A stretch of DNA of 55,487 nucleotides from Planctomycetota bacterium (GTDB taxonomy: Bacteria > Planctomycetota > Planctomycetia > Pirellulales > Pirellulaceae), in the NCBI GenBank assembly GCA_016872775.1, contig VGZA01000039.1, positions 1-55,487 on the forward strand, in the 5' to 3' direction. A program made the translations under genes and the position numbers. The notes below the pieces were generated by a model, which saw only the letters and a list, made by a program, of their open reading frames with translations, had not been told where the DNA came from and searched no databases. Position 1 is the stretch's first letter. Each line of letters starts with the position of its first letter. Shown one piece after another: positions 25,938 through 35,498 of this stretch.

Positions 25938-28625
25938 ATGAACCGGATCGCAACGGCTGTGATTTTGTTACGACTACTCTCTTCGGGCGTCGTGCGCGGT
26001 GACGAACCCGAGATGGCATCGACGCGGGAACTGGTAGGGCGGCACCGGGACGAGTACTTTTCGACTCCGGTAAATCAGTTGTTGACGCCGTACGGGCGGC
26101 AAGTTGAATTGCCCGGCATGCGCCCGCAGGCGCTGGCGCTTTCGCCCGACGGCGGGATCCTGGTCGTGTCGGGCAAGACGAGCGAACTTGTGGTTCTGGA
26201 CCCGGAGACGGGCGCGGTGCGGCAGCGCTTGGCGTTGCCGCCAGACACGGTCGACGACAAATCGGATCCAGCGTCCGCCAACATCCTCAAGCCCGACCAG
26301 AAGCCTCAGTTAAGCTACACCGGACTTATCTTTTCTCACGACGGCCGGACGATCTTTCTCAGTAACGTGGAAGGCACCATCAAGGTATTCAAGGTCGACG
26401 ACGATGGTACGGTGCGGCCGTCGCACACCATGATTTTGCCTCCCGCCAAAGCGCCGCGGCGGATCCCGGAAATTCCCAGCGGCCTGGCGATCGACGCGCG
26501 CGACGAGCGCTTGTACGTTTGCGCCAACCTGTCGAATCGGCTGTTGGAGTTTGATCTGGCAACGCGCAAGTTGCTGCGCGCCCTGGATGTGGGAGTGGCG
26601 CCCTACGATGTCGTGCTCGTCGGCAACAAAGCCTTTGTCAGTAATTGGGGGGGCCGACGTCCGCTTCCAGGAGATCTGGTCGGACCCGCCGGACGTGGAA
26701 CGACGGTACGAGTCGACGCGCAGAGGCATATTGCCAGTGAAGGTTCCGTGACGGTGATCGATCTGGCCGATCGATCGCGTACCCACGAAATCGTAACCGG
26801 CCTGCATGCATCCGCGCTGGCCGTATCTCCGGACCAGCGCTTCGTCGTCTGTGCGAATGCGGGCAGTGATACGTTAAGTCTGATCGACGTGGAGACAGGT
26901 GAATTGCGCGAGACGATCTGGGCGAAATCGAAGCCGTCGGATCTGTTCGGGGCGTCACCCAATGCGCTGACGTTTGATTCGGAGGGGGACCGACTGCTTG
27001 TGGCAAACGGCACGCAAAACGCGGTCGGCGTCTTCGATTTCGATCCGGACGACAAAGGGGAGACTCGGCTGATCGGTATGATCCCTGTCGGCTGGTTTCC
27101 GGGGGCGTTGCAATGGGACGCCAGGCGGAAGACGCTGGCCGTTGCAAATATCAAGGGATTGCCGCAGGCTCCAAAGAAGGATGCGGCGGCGCCCGCCGTT
27201 GGTTTCAATACACACCATTACCACGGTTCGGTGTCCTTGTTCTCGCTTCCGGATGGCGAGACGCTGGCGCAACTTTCGGAACGCGCGGCGCGGAACATCC
27301 GCCGCGGCCAGATCGCGCAGGCAGCACTTCCGCCGCGGGCCGACCAGCCCGCCCGCCCGATCCCGCAGCGCATCGGCGAACCAACCACGATCAAGCACGT
27401 GGTTTACGTCATCAAAGAGAACCGAACCTACGATCAGGTTTTTGGCGCACTGGAACGCGGTCGCGGCAACCCCGATCTCTGCGTGTTTGGAGCGAACATC
27501 ACGCCCAATCAGCATAAGATGGTCAACGAGTTTGTGTTGCTAGACAACACCTACTGCGCCGGAATTCTCAGCGCGGACGGGCATCAATGGAGCACTTCGG
27601 CGTTCAGTACGGACTATCTGGAAAAGAGCTTCGCCGGATTCCCGCGCAGTTATCCCGACGGGATGGGCGACGACGAGGCCGACGCGCTTTCCTATTCCCC
27701 CGCGGGGTTCCTCTGGGATAACGCCGTCCAGCACGGCCTGTCGATCCGCAACTACGGGGAATTCATGATTCCCCGCGTTCGCTGGCGCGATGAAACTCGC
27801 AAGGATGTCCCCGACTTTCGCTCCTGCTATCGAGTCTCGCGCGGCGAGGCGGAGGATGTGATCTTCGCGTCGGAACCGGCCATCCCCTCGATCGCGCCGT
27901 TCTCCCCGACCGATTACGTCGGATGGGAAATGTCGGTTCCGGACCAGTTTCGCGCCGATTTCGTTCTGCGCGAACTGCGCGACTACGAGGCACGCGGGGA
28001 GTTCCCGCGGCTGGTCATTATCTGCCTGCCCAACGATCACGGCAGCGGAACGACCAAGAACTGCCCGACCCCCGCGGCCTGCGTGGCCGACAACGATCTT
28101 GCTTTCGGTCGCATCGTCGAGGGGCTCAGTCGTTCGCGGTTCTGGCGCGAAATGGCGATTTTTGCCATCGAGGATGATCCGCAGGCCGGTTGGGATCATG
28201 TGAGCGGCTATCGTACGACGGCGTACTGCGTCAGCCCGTACGCGAAACGCGGCGCGGTCGTCAGCACGCAATACAACACGACCAGCATGATTCGCACGAT
28301 CGAACAGATTCTCGGCCTGCCACCGATGAACCAGTTCGACGCCAGCGCCACGCCGATGTTCGACTGCTTCGTGGCGGACCCCGACTTTACGCCGTTCCAG
28401 TCGGTGCCCAATCTCGTGCCGCTCGACCAGATGAATCCGGATCCGAAGGCGATCCGCGATCCGGTGCTGCGCCAGGACGCGCTGGTTTCCGAGACGCTGA
28501 ATTTTCGGGAAGTCGATAAGGCACCCGAAGACGTTTTGAACCGGATCATCTGGCGCGCCATGAAGGGCTCGTCCGTGCCCTACCCGGAATGGGCCGTGAT
28601 GATTGTGGAAGACGATGATGATTAG
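25938..28625 (+). CDS. YncE-type beta-propeller fused to phosphoesterase domain
   Basis: An 895-residue exported protein. After a signal peptide (about 1-22) comes a YVTN/YncE-like beta-propeller (about 50-430), with blade motifs such as RPQALALSPDGGILVVSG and ASALAVSPDQRFVVCANAGS. A phosphoesterase (PF04185-like, alkaline-phosphatase superfamily) domain starts at IKHVVYVIKENRTYDQVFG (about 490). Its further motifs are SADGHQW, LPNDHGSGT and IEDDPQAGWDHVSGYRT. This fusion recurs in planctomycetes and acidobacteria. It would act outside the cytoplasm on phosphate esters or phospholipids; the substrate is unknown. The ATG at 25938 is preferred over the in-frame start at 25896 because it gives a normal signal peptide. 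Confidence 0.9.
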   Translation: MNRIATAVILLRLLSSGVVRGDEPEMASTRELVGRHRDEYFSTPVNQLLTPYGRQVELPGMRPQALALSPDGGILVVSGKTSELVVLDPETGAVRQRLALPPDTVDDKSDPASANILKPDQKPQLSYTGLIFSHDGRTIFLSNVEGTIKVFKVDDDGTVRPSHTMILPPAKAPRRIPEIPSGLAIDARDERLYVCANLSNRLLEFDLATRKLLRALDVGVAPYDVVLVGNKAFVSNWGGRRPLPGDLVGPAGRGTTVRVDAQRHIASEGSVTVIDLADRSRTHEIVTGLHASALAVSPDQRFVVCANAGSDTLSLIDVETGELRETIWAKSKPSDLFGASPNALTFDSEGDRLLVANGTQNAVGVFDFDPDDKGETRLIGMIPVGWFPGALQWDARRKTLAVANIKGLPQAPKKDAAAPAVGFNTHHYHGSVSLFSLPDGETLAQLSERAARNIRRGQIAQAALPPRADQPARPIPQRIGEPTTIKHVVYVIKENRTYDQVFGALERGRGNPDLCVFGANITPNQHKMVNEFVLLDNTYCAGILSADGHQWSTSAFSTDYLEKSFAGFPRSYPDGMGDDEADALSYSPAGFLWDNAVQHGLSIRNYGEFMIPRVRWRDETRKDVPDFRSCYRVSRGEAEDVIFASEPAIPSIAPFSPTDYVGWEMSVPDQFRADFVLRELRDYEARGEFPRLVIICLPNDHGSGTTKNCPTPAACVADNDLAFGRIVEGLSRSRFWREMAIFAIEDDPQAGWDHVSGYRTTAYCVSPYAKRGAVVSTQYNTTSMIRTIEQILGLPPMNQFDASATPMFDCFVADPDFTPFQSVPNLVPLDQMNPDPKAIRDPVLRQDALVSETLNFREVDKAPEDVLNRIIWRAMKGSSVPYPEWAVMIVEDDDD

Positions 28626-28668
28626 ACCGGTGGGTCGAAGAATGTAGAGTGGGTCGATCCCAACCGTG

Positions 28669-28700
28669 GCGGGGGCTTCCAGCCCGCGCTGAGCCCCCGC
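28669..28700. terminator. GC-rich hairpin downstream of phosphoesterase gene
   Basis: Arms gcgggggct (28669-28677) and agcccccgc (28692-28700) enclose a 14-base loop, 43 bases after the stop codon. There is no T-tract, so the terminator role is uncertain. Confidence 0.5.
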
Positions 28701-28720
28701 TGATACTCGTCCTTGCTACT

Positions 28721-28775
28721 CTGCGCCTTCGCGTCTTTGCGAGATCAAGGCTCTCGCAAAGACACGAAGGCGCAA
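28721..28775. repeat. 24-bp inverted repeat of the CGCAAAG family
   Basis: Arms 28721-28744 and 28752-28775 pair at 22 of 24 positions around a 7-base loop. The motif contains gcgtctttgcgaga and its complement. It lies between convergent genes. Degenerate relatives occur at 25808-25833 and 35389-35456 in this window. Confidence 0.9.
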
Positions 28776-28787
28776 AGGAGACAGGAG

Positions 28788-30728
28788 TCAGCGATAAAAT
28801 GGCTGCCAAGTGAGCCAGCGCGGTCCGTATTTCGGCGCAGGCTTGCCGGCTTCGAGCGCGCCCAGATCAGGCGCGCGTCCGATGAATCCGTCATTGACCG
28901 TCGGGATCACTTGCCCCGCATCGACCGCACGACTATCCGCTCGAATCCTGAAGTCGAGATCGGCGGCATGGTAGACGGCGTGCCGCAGGTTGGGGGACGG
29001 AGAACTCAGCCGTTCAAAAATGTCGTAGTCGACTTCGATGCCATGAAGTTCCTGCTGTGTCGCCGACCGCAGTTCGGCCAGCGAGCCGAACACGCGCCAG
29101 GCGTCGGCGGCCGGTTCGTACAGCCGTTGGCCCGCCTTGGGGCTGAGCCATTTGTACTGCGCGGCGACGCCCCGGTTCGGACGAAAGCCGTTGTAGTCGG
29201 AACTGTGGGCTTCCGTCGCGTTGGGCCAGGTCATGATCCCGCGGTCCGGCGTATCGCGGCCCAGAAAGAGATTGTTGCGGAAATGGACATTGGAGGTGGG
29301 ATCCTCCGAGCCCTGCTCGCCGATGATCGTATTGTGATAGACCAGCAGTCCGGCCGTTTTCGCGGAGAATTTGAACGCGTTCACGCTCGGCACATGGTAG
29401 AGCAGGTTGCCGATGAAATAGACGGGACCACCAAACGCCGGCTGAGCGCTGTAGCCGCCGTGAGCGGCGTTGACGCCCCGATTGTTCATGACGCGCACAT
29501 TGTGCACGGCGCCGTCCGTCTCGATGAAGTCGTCGTTCATCATATGGATATCGTTGTCAAGGATATCGATGGCCGAAGCGCGTTGTTCCGGATCGGTGGG
29601 CGGTGTTCCGTAGGTCGAAATGCCGATCCCGTCATGGAAATAAGCGATCGCATTGCGGGCAATGACATGTCCGGGGCCATAGACCTTGACCGCGTAATAA
29701 CTGCTCAAACGATGCGAACCGTAGGGACCCGCGCTGGCCCAGAGCGGACCGGTCCAGCCGATGAGGCGGAATCGGTCGTCCCGGCCGAGAAACAGATTAT
29801 CGCAGATGTAGAAATCGCTCGATCCGGCGAACTCCGTCCAGACTCCGAATCCGACATGTTCGAATCGGCAATTCTTGACTGCAAGGCCGACTGCGCCGAG
29901 CACTTCCTTCTGCCCGGCGAAAATAGCGACATCCGTATTGCGGATCGTCAGGCCTTCGAAAATGTGAAATCGGGACGCCATGACGTCGAACATGCGGTGG
30001 TTGCCATCGCCGTCGAAGATCACTTCACCGTCGCCGGCGGCCTTGATCGTGATCGGCTTTTCCGCAGTCCCCTTCAGGGTCAGGGACATGCTGCCGTCGA
30101 ACGGCGTCATCAGCGGATCGACGTAGTTGTAGCGTTCCGGCTTGTAGAGGCCGGCATGCAGCAGAATTGTGTCGCCCGGCTGCGCTCTTCTTTCCCAGAC
30201 CACGCTCCAGTCACCCAGGCCCGCGCCGTAATACGCCTGCAACAGACTCGTGAAACTCGGTTCCTGGCGTGGGCCTTGATGGTCGGGTGGGTAAACGTGG
30301 AGGATGCGGCCCTTGTCGAACGGTTGTGGTTCGCTGCGCGTGCGCACGCGGACGGTATGTGTTGTCTCGCCCACGGTTCCGTCCGGATCGGTCAGCCGGA
30401 AGCGGCATTCGTATTCGGTGTCGGGCTGCAGGTTCAGAATGCTGCCGGCAAATCCTTGCGGCACGGTATAGTCGAGGTTCTCGCGCCGCCGGTAGACGTT
30501 TTCGCCACCGATCCGCACCAGGGGCAGCGCGTCACGCCACGTCGTTTCGCCTGTGGGGCGGAATTGAACGGCGACCGTCCCATTTCGATTCGCGTCGCCC
30601 TGAATGGACCATTCGAAGCCGAGATTCATCAGGGTCGGATGCTCGACGACGAACGGGCCGGCGACCGTGCGATGGTCCGATTCAAAGGAAACAGCGACGG
30701 CCAGGCAGTACAAGAGCGAGAGGTTCAT
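28788..30728 (-). CDS. Exported right-handed beta-helix protein (pectate-lyase-like fold)
   Basis: A 646-residue protein with a short hydrophobic N-terminus, a fibronectin-like/Ig-like N-terminal domain (about 25-115) and a long right-handed parallel beta-helix (about 150-520). The helix shows as repeated short Asn- and Gly-containing turns, for example FEGLTIRNTDVAIF, NCRFEHVGFGVW, NDIHMMNDDFIET and NIGV-like steps. The C-terminal part includes DFRIRADSRAVDAG, a common end motif of these proteins. The ribosome-binding site GGAGA precedes the ATG. Beta-helix proteins of this type are often polysaccharide lyases or surface adhesins. Catalytic residues could not be assigned. Confidence 0.85.
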   Translation of the reverse strand: MNLSLLYCLAVAVSFESDHRTVAGPFVVEHPTLMNLGFEWSIQGDANRNGTVAVQFRPTGETTWRDALPLVRIGGENVYRRRENLDYTVPQGFAGSILNLQPDTEYECRFRLTDPDGTVGETTHTVRVRTRSEPQPFDKGRILHVYPPDHQGPRQEPSFTSLLQAYYGAGLGDWSVVWERRAQPGDTILLHAGLYKPERYNYVDPLMTPFDGSMSLTLKGTAEKPITIKAAGDGEVIFDGDGNHRMFDVMASRFHIFEGLTIRNTDVAIFAGQKEVLGAVGLAVKNCRFEHVGFGVWTEFAGSSDFYICDNLFLGRDDRFRLIGWTGPLWASAGPYGSHRLSSYYAVKVYGPGHVIARNAIAYFHDGIGISTYGTPPTDPEQRASAIDILDNDIHMMNDDFIETDGAVHNVRVMNNRGVNAAHGGYSAQPAFGGPVYFIGNLLYHVPSVNAFKFSAKTAGLLVYHNTIIGEQGSEDPTSNVHFRNNLFLGRDTPDRGIMTWPNATEAHSSDYNGFRPNRGVAAQYKWLSPKAGQRLYEPAADAWRVFGSLAELRSATQQELHGIEVDYDIFERLSSPSPNLRHAVYHAADLDFRIRADSRAVDAGQVIPTVNDGFIGRAPDLGALEAGKPAPKYGPRWLTWQPFYR

Positions 30729-30808
30729 CTGGGATTCTCCTTGATGGCTGTGATTTTACTGCAACATCATTGAATGCAAGGGACCATCGTTTAGAATGCC
30801 TTGTCCTT

Positions 30809-31861
30809 ATGGACAAGATCCGCATCGGAATCATCGGGCTGGGCGAGAACACACGCTTGCGGCACGTACCGGGCCTGCGGGCCTGTGCGGGTGTCGAGAT
30901 CGTTTCGGTTTGTAACCGCAGGCCGGAATCGACACGAGCGGCGGCGGCGGAGTTCGGGATTCCTCGAGTATTCGACCGCTGGGAGGACCTGCTTGCCGAC
31001 GACGCGATGGACGCCGTGCTGATCGGTACCTGGCCCTACATGCATTGCCCGATCACCTTGGCCGCACTATCCGCCGGCAAGCATGTGCTGACCGAGGCCC
31101 GGATGGCAATGAATGCCGCGGAGGCGCGGCGGATGTTGGCGGCCAGCCGACTCCGGCCCGATCTGGTTACTCAGATTGTTCCGAGCCCACTTGGGCTCCG
31201 CGCGCATCAAGTTGTCAGGCAAATGCTGTCCGACGGGTTTCTAGGCGACTTGCGGGAGATTGTTGTGCTGGGCACGAATAGTCAGTTCGTGGACGGTTCC
31301 ACGCCGCGCCATTGGCGGCAGGTGGCCGAATTCAGCGGCGTCAACATGCTTGCGTTGGGCATCCTGCACGAGCCGTTGATACGCTGGGTCGATGATCCCG
31401 TGCGCGTGCTGGCGCAGACTCAGACCTTTACCACACATCGGATCGAACCGCGGACCGGTCAGTTGGCCGAAGTTGGCACTCCCGACACCGTGCACGTTCT
31501 TACGGAGCTGCCCCGCGGTGCGCGAGGCATCTACCACCTCAGCGGTGCGATCCACCACGGTCCTCCGAACCAGATTCATCTTTACGGCAGTGAGGGGACG
31601 ATCAAGTACCAGTTTGCGCCCGAGGATCGTCTGCTGGCGGCGCGGCGTGGCGAACCGGAATTCAGGGAGGTCGAAGTGCCCGCGGCACTTGCCGGAGGCT
31701 GGCGTGTCGAGCAGGAATTTGTCGCCGCGATTCGCGGACAGGAAAAAGTGCGATTCACCGACTTCGCCACCGGGGTGCGCTACATGGAATTCACCGAGGC
31801 TGTCGCGGCCAGTGCCCGAACCGGAAAAGCCGTGTCATTGGACGGCGGCATCCATGGCTGA
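30809..31861 (+). CDS. Gfo/Idh/MocA-family NAD(P)-dependent oxidoreductase
   Basis: A 350-residue cytoplasmic oxidoreductase. The N-terminal Rossmann fold starts IRIGIIGLGENTRLRH (residues 4-19) with a GxGxxx dinucleotide loop. The expected K/R-P motif region reads GKHVLTEARMAMNAAEA, where most members have EKP. The C-terminal alpha/beta substrate domain follows, containing GILHEPLIRW. There is no signal peptide, in contrast to the exported relatives at 1.2-3.8 kb. It lies head to head with the beta-helix gene, 80 bases apart. It probably oxidises or reduces a sugar derivative. The large upstream in-frame extension (to 30269) is antisense to the beta-helix gene and is not coding. Confidence 0.88.
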   Translation: MDKIRIGIIGLGENTRLRHVPGLRACAGVEIVSVCNRRPESTRAAAAEFGIPRVFDRWEDLLADDAMDAVLIGTWPYMHCPITLAALSAGKHVLTEARMAMNAAEARRMLAASRLRPDLVTQIVPSPLGLRAHQVVRQMLSDGFLGDLREIVVLGTNSQFVDGSTPRHWRQVAEFSGVNMLALGILHEPLIRWVDDPVRVLAQTQTFTTHRIEPRTGQLAEVGTPDTVHVLTELPRGARGIYHLSGAIHHGPPNQIHLYGSEGTIKYQFAPEDRLLAARRGEPEFREVEVPAALAGGWRVEQEFVAAIRGQEKVRFTDFATGVRYMEFTEAVAASARTGKAVSLDGGIHG

Positions 31862-31979
31862 AAAAGGCGCGTGCTCGCCTGGGTGCTGGCTCCATTTTCG
31901 GTCGCGGCTTCCGCATCGATTATGCTAGTCTATTCCACGTGGGCAGGTTGGAATCGTTTCGAGCCGGAGTGGGCTGTTG

Positions 31980-33341
31980 ATGAACCGGATGTTTGCCAAA
32001 GGGCGTCGCGAGTTCATGCGTATCGGCGCGCTGGCATTGGGTGGCTTGACGTTGGCCGACGTCCTGCGAGCACACGCGGCTGGCGACGCGACGCGGCGGG
32101 ACACTTCCGTAATTCTGCTCTATCAGCATGGCGGCGCGTCACATTTAGAGACCTACGATCTGAAAACCGACGCCCCGGAGAATTATCGCAGCCAGTTCCA
32201 GCCCATATCGACCGTGGTTCCCGGGCTGGAGATCTGCGAGCACTTTCCGTTGCAGGCTCGATTGGCCGACAAGTTTTCGATCATTCGCTCGCTCCACCAC
32301 GACGTGAACATCCATAGCGATGGCGGGATCGTCGTGCTGACGGGCAAGCGTCCGGAGCGGCTCGATCCGACTTCGCAATCCAAAAGCGATCATCCCGATT
32401 TCGGTTCGATTGCCAGTCGGGTCCGCGGTTTCGGGCCACACTCGATGCCGCCCTATGTCGCGATCCCTCAGAAGCCGTATATGACGCGCCCGACCTATCT
32501 GGGGCTGCAGCACGGCGCGTTTGAGTTAGGCGATCCGAACTCCGGCGGGTACCGGCCACCTCATGCCCGGCTGTTGACCGGCAGAGAATCCGAAGTGCTG
32601 CAGCGTCGCGACGAGCTGTTGAAGCGGTTCGATCAACTGCGTCGGCAGCTTGCCGCCGACGAACCGGTGCGAGTGATCGATGACTTTCGGGAACGGGCGC
32701 TGGAGTTGCTGACGAGCGCCGATGCGGCGAGTGCCTTTGATCTCGCCCAGGAGCCCGACACGCTGCGCGAAAAATACGGACGCCATACCTGGGGTCAGGC
32801 CTGCCTGCTGGCGCGCAGACTTGCCGAAGCGGGAACGGCGGTGATCAATATCTACTTCGACACGCCCCGGTCCGGTCCCGAATTTACGAACTGGGACGAC
32901 CATCCTGGCAATGCGGGACGGCCCGGTCACTTCGCCCGTTTCATGGCGACCCGGCTACCTTACATGGATCAGGCATTATCGGCGTTGATCGAAGATATCC
33001 ACGACCGTGGTCTTTCCGAGCAGATCCTGGTGGTGGTCGTTGGTGAATTTGGACGGACGCCCATCATGCGTTACGGCCCTCCCGACAACAGTTACGGTCG
33101 CGATCACTGGCCCGACGCCTACAGCGCCTTGGTGTCGGGTGGCGGGTTACGCATGGGGCAAGTCGTCGGCGCGACCAATTCCAAAGGCGAATACCCTGCG
33201 CAAAGCCCTTACACGCCGCAGGATCTGCTGGGGATGATCTACAGGCACCTCGGAATCGAGCACCAGCAGGCGTTCCACGATTTCTCGGGACGTCCTATTC
33301 CTGTTTTGGATCGGGCAAAGCCGATACGCGAGTTGCTCTGA
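31980..33341 (+). CDS. DUF1501 Tat-exported protein
   Basis: A 453-residue DUF1501 protein. RR at 9-10 (GRREFMRIG) and the hydrophobic ALALGGLTLADVL stretch indicate Tat export. Family blocks are LLYQHGGASHLETYDLKTDAP, HTWGQACLLARRLAEAGTAV, a VVGEFGRTP motif and a GRDHWPDAYSALVSGGGLRMGQVVG block. No PSD1 gene is adjacent, unlike the 12.3 kb copy, but an MFS transporter gene follows. Start at ATG 31980; a TTG at 31977 is also in frame. Confidence 0.92.
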   Translation: MNRMFAKGRREFMRIGALALGGLTLADVLRAHAAGDATRRDTSVILLYQHGGASHLETYDLKTDAPENYRSQFQPISTVVPGLEICEHFPLQARLADKFSIIRSLHHDVNIHSDGGIVVLTGKRPERLDPTSQSKSDHPDFGSIASRVRGFGPHSMPPYVAIPQKPYMTRPTYLGLQHGAFELGDPNSGGYRPPHARLLTGRESEVLQRRDELLKRFDQLRRQLAADEPVRVIDDFRERALELLTSADAASAFDLAQEPDTLREKYGRHTWGQACLLARRLAEAGTAVINIYFDTPRSGPEFTNWDDHPGNAGRPGHFARFMATRLPYMDQALSALIEDIHDRGLSEQILVVVVGEFGRTPIMRYGPPDNSYGRDHWPDAYSALVSGGGLRMGQVVGATNSKGEYPAQSPYTPQDLLGMIYRHLGIEHQQAFHDFSGRPIPVLDRAKPIRELL

Positions 33342-33405
33342 GGATTCCCTGGATTTCCGTGGCTCGGCTTGCGACGGGTCCGCGGTCCGGCAATACTCTT
33401 CGGCC

Positions 33406-34689
33406 ATGGCACGGCGTACCGATCCGAGTGAACCAGATTCCAGCTTTTCGAACGGCCCGCTCCGCTTGGAACGCGACAGCCTGGCGCGCTACGCGTGGTT
33501 CGTCGTGGGACTCTTGATGCCGGTGGCGCTGTTGAATTATCTCGACAGGCAGTTGCTGGCGTCGATGAAGTACTCGGTCATGCACGACATTCCTTCTGTG
33601 GGAACGGATGCCAATTGGGGTTGGATGCTCGGCCAGTTCAAGTGGGTCTATGCGATTCTCAGTCCCCTAGGCGGCTACATTGCCGACCGCGTCAGTCGCC
33701 GATACACGATTTGCGGCAGCCTGTTCGTCTGGTCCGCGGTCACCTGGTGGACCGGGCATGTGACGACGTTCGACGAGTTATTGTGGGCGCGTTCGCTGAT
33801 GGGGATCAGCGAAGCTTTTTATATTCCGGCCGGCCTGGCGTTGATTGCGGACTACCATCGTGGCGCGACGCGATCGCGAGCGGTCGGCATCCATCAGATG
33901 GCGATCTACTGCGGCGTGATTATCGGCGGATTTGGCGGTTATGCGGCCGATGCGCCGGCGATTGGCTGGCGTCTGGCGTTCGACATTTGCGGCGTCGCGG
34001 GCATGGTCTATGCGCTGCCGCTAGTCATGATCCTGCGCGACTCGCCGGACCCGAACGCGGCCGAAGGGGCCAGCCGGCCTTCGCCGCTCGCCGTGCTGCG
34101 TCAACTCGCGACCAACGGTTCGTTCATCCTGCTGGTGCTGTATTTCACGCTGCCGGCGCTGGCGGGCTGGGTGGTGCGCGACTGGATGCCGGCGATCCTC
34201 AAAAAGCGGTTCGAGATCGAACAGGGCCTGGCGGGTGTCTCGGCGGTCGTCTACCTGCAGATTGCGGCGATCGTGGGAGCCACCTGCGGCGGCATGCTAG
34301 CCGACCTCTGGGTGCGCCGACAGACGCGAGGCCGGATCTACGTCAGCGCGCTTGGAATGTGCATGATCGTCCCCGCCATTTTCGGAGTCGGGAATGCCTG
34401 GAGCCTTGCTGTTGCCGTCGGCTTCCTCTGCCTGTTTGGGTTGGGATGGGGATTCTTCGACTGCAATAATATGCCGATACTCGCCCAGGTGGTTCCAGCT
34501 CGCATGCGCGCCACGGGTTATGGAATCATGAATCTGGTCTCGATAAGCTGTGGAGGGTTGGCCGATTGGGGCTTTGGCATCCTGCAGGACCGCCAGGTGC
34601 CGGTGAACGTCATCTTCGGCGCGTTTGCCGGGCTGGCGATCGTTTCGATCGGCATTGTCCTGTGTATTCGGCCTCGCACGCTCGAGTAA
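33406..34689 (+). CDS. MFS transporter
   Basis: A 427-residue inner-membrane transporter with about 12 predicted spans. The signature loop after helix 2 reads GGYIADRVSRRYTICG. A helix-5 region with GFGGYAADAPAIGWRLAFDICG and a C-terminal half with LADLWVRRQTRGRIYV also fit the superfamily. The first 28 residues are a polar cytoplasmic tail. It follows the DUF1501 gene by 64 bases and may be co-transcribed. The ligand is unknown; neighbouring carbohydrate genes suggest a sugar or sugar acid. Confidence 0.88.
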   Translation: MARRTDPSEPDSSFSNGPLRLERDSLARYAWFVVGLLMPVALLNYLDRQLLASMKYSVMHDIPSVGTDANWGWMLGQFKWVYAILSPLGGYIADRVSRRYTICGSLFVWSAVTWWTGHVTTFDELLWARSLMGISEAFYIPAGLALIADYHRGATRSRAVGIHQMAIYCGVIIGGFGGYAADAPAIGWRLAFDICGVAGMVYALPLVMILRDSPDPNAAEGASRPSPLAVLRQLATNGSFILLVLYFTLPALAGWVVRDWMPAILKKRFEIEQGLAGVSAVVYLQIAAIVGATCGGMLADLWVRRQTRGRIYVSALGMCMIVPAIFGVGNAWSLAVAVGFLCLFGLGWGFFDCNNMPILAQVVPARMRATGYGIMNLVSISCGGLADWGFGILQDRQVPVNVIFGAFAGLAIVSIGIVLCIRPRTLE

Positions 34690-34707
34690 CTCTTGAAGGA
34701 GTTGAAA

Positions 34708-34881
34708 ATGCCCCGAACGTTCCTACCGCTGGTTGTTGTGTCAATGTTGGCCCCAGTTGGCGCGGACGAGTCGATCGCGCCGCAACTGGTCGATGGTCCC
34801 ATCGCCTGGACGTACAGCGTCGCGAACTGTCGCTGCAGTTGCCTTCCGGTTCGACCGACGATTGAGGGAACTGACGAGTAA
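34708..34881 (+). CDS. Small exported or truncated protein, unknown
   Basis: A 57-codon ORF with a strong ribosome-binding site (GAAGGAG) 7 bases before the ATG and a signal-peptide-like start (MPRTFLPLVVVSMLAPVGADES). The rest is short, contains three Cys and has no recognised domain. It could be a small secreted protein or the 5' remnant of a larger exported gene that has been lost. It lies between an MFS transporter gene and a small membrane protein gene. Confidence 0.45.
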   Translation: MPRTFLPLVVVSMLAPVGADESIAPQLVDGPIAWTYSVANCRCSCLPVRPTIEGTDE

Positions 34882-34885
34882 TCCA

Positions 34886-35377
34886 ATGCCTGTTTCCGAT
34901 CTGGCGAGCGAACAGCAGGTAGAGCACACCCGGGCCGAGAGCGTCCGGCGCGTCAAGTACGGGGCTTGGCTCATCAAGCTGGTCGCCTGGGATGGCTTTG
35001 TGCCGCTCATCGTTCTGCTCTTGCCGTCCGTCGTCGAGGAGCTGTTTCCGAATCGCCGCGGCGCGATGGAACTGACCGCTTTGACGGTTCCAATCGCAGC
35101 GTTTTTCATCCGCTTTGTTGTTGGAAAGCGTCACATTTACGCGAATGACTGTACCGAAGTTGTTCGATGCATGCAGCTCGTCGCGCTCTGCCTGGCGATC
35201 CTTTTACTGGTCCTGATTGATACGCTTATCATTCTCGCAAACTTAATGCCGAAAGGGGCAATGTTCGCGACGCCTGTGGACTGGCTTGTATGGGCCGTAC
35301 TGATTGGCGTCTATGGCATCTGCATGGCATTCGCGATGTTCCCAGGGCGCACGGTGCAAGAAACGTCCGTGGTCTGA
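34886..35377 (+). CDS. Small integral membrane protein, unknown
   Basis: A 163-residue protein with four hydrophobic spans at about 32-50, 60-78, 95-120 and 130-152. The N-terminus of about 25 residues is charged, and an HIYANDC segment follows the second span. No family was recognised. The start at 34886 is the ATG closest to the preceding ORF and gives a soluble N-terminus. The frame is also open upstream, but that part lacks membrane-protein character. Confidence 0.65.
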   Translation: MPVSDLASEQQVEHTRAESVRRVKYGAWLIKLVAWDGFVPLIVLLLPSVVEELFPNRRGAMELTALTVPIAAFFIRFVVGKRHIYANDCTEVVRCMQLVALCLAILLLVLIDTLIILANLMPKGAMFATPVDWLVWAVLIGVYGICMAFAMFPGRTVQETSVV

Positions 35378-35388
35378 AGGAGTTTCCC

Positions 35389-35456
35389 CTTTGCGTTTCT
35401 GCGCCTCCGCGTGACTACGGCAGTCAGGGCTCTCGCACAGCCGCAAAGCCGCAGAG
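35389..35456. repeat. Degenerate inverted repeat of the CGCAAAG family
   Basis: A left segment beginning ctttgcgtttctgcgcctcc (35389) faces a right segment beginning tctcgcacagccgcaaagcc (35431). They are imperfect reverse complements, and both resemble the arms of the 28721-28775 repeat. It lies just after the small membrane protein gene. Confidence 0.65.
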
Positions 35457-35498
35457 CACGGGAGCGAACGTCCTCGGCGCCTCCCGCTGACGCCGACT

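Noticed and set aside
28713-30773. Plus-strand open frame of 686 codons over the beta-helix gene
   Set aside because: High GC opens the opposite frame. It has Arg/Val/Ala-rich composition with no domain, while the minus frame has clear beta-helix repeats and a ribosome-binding site.
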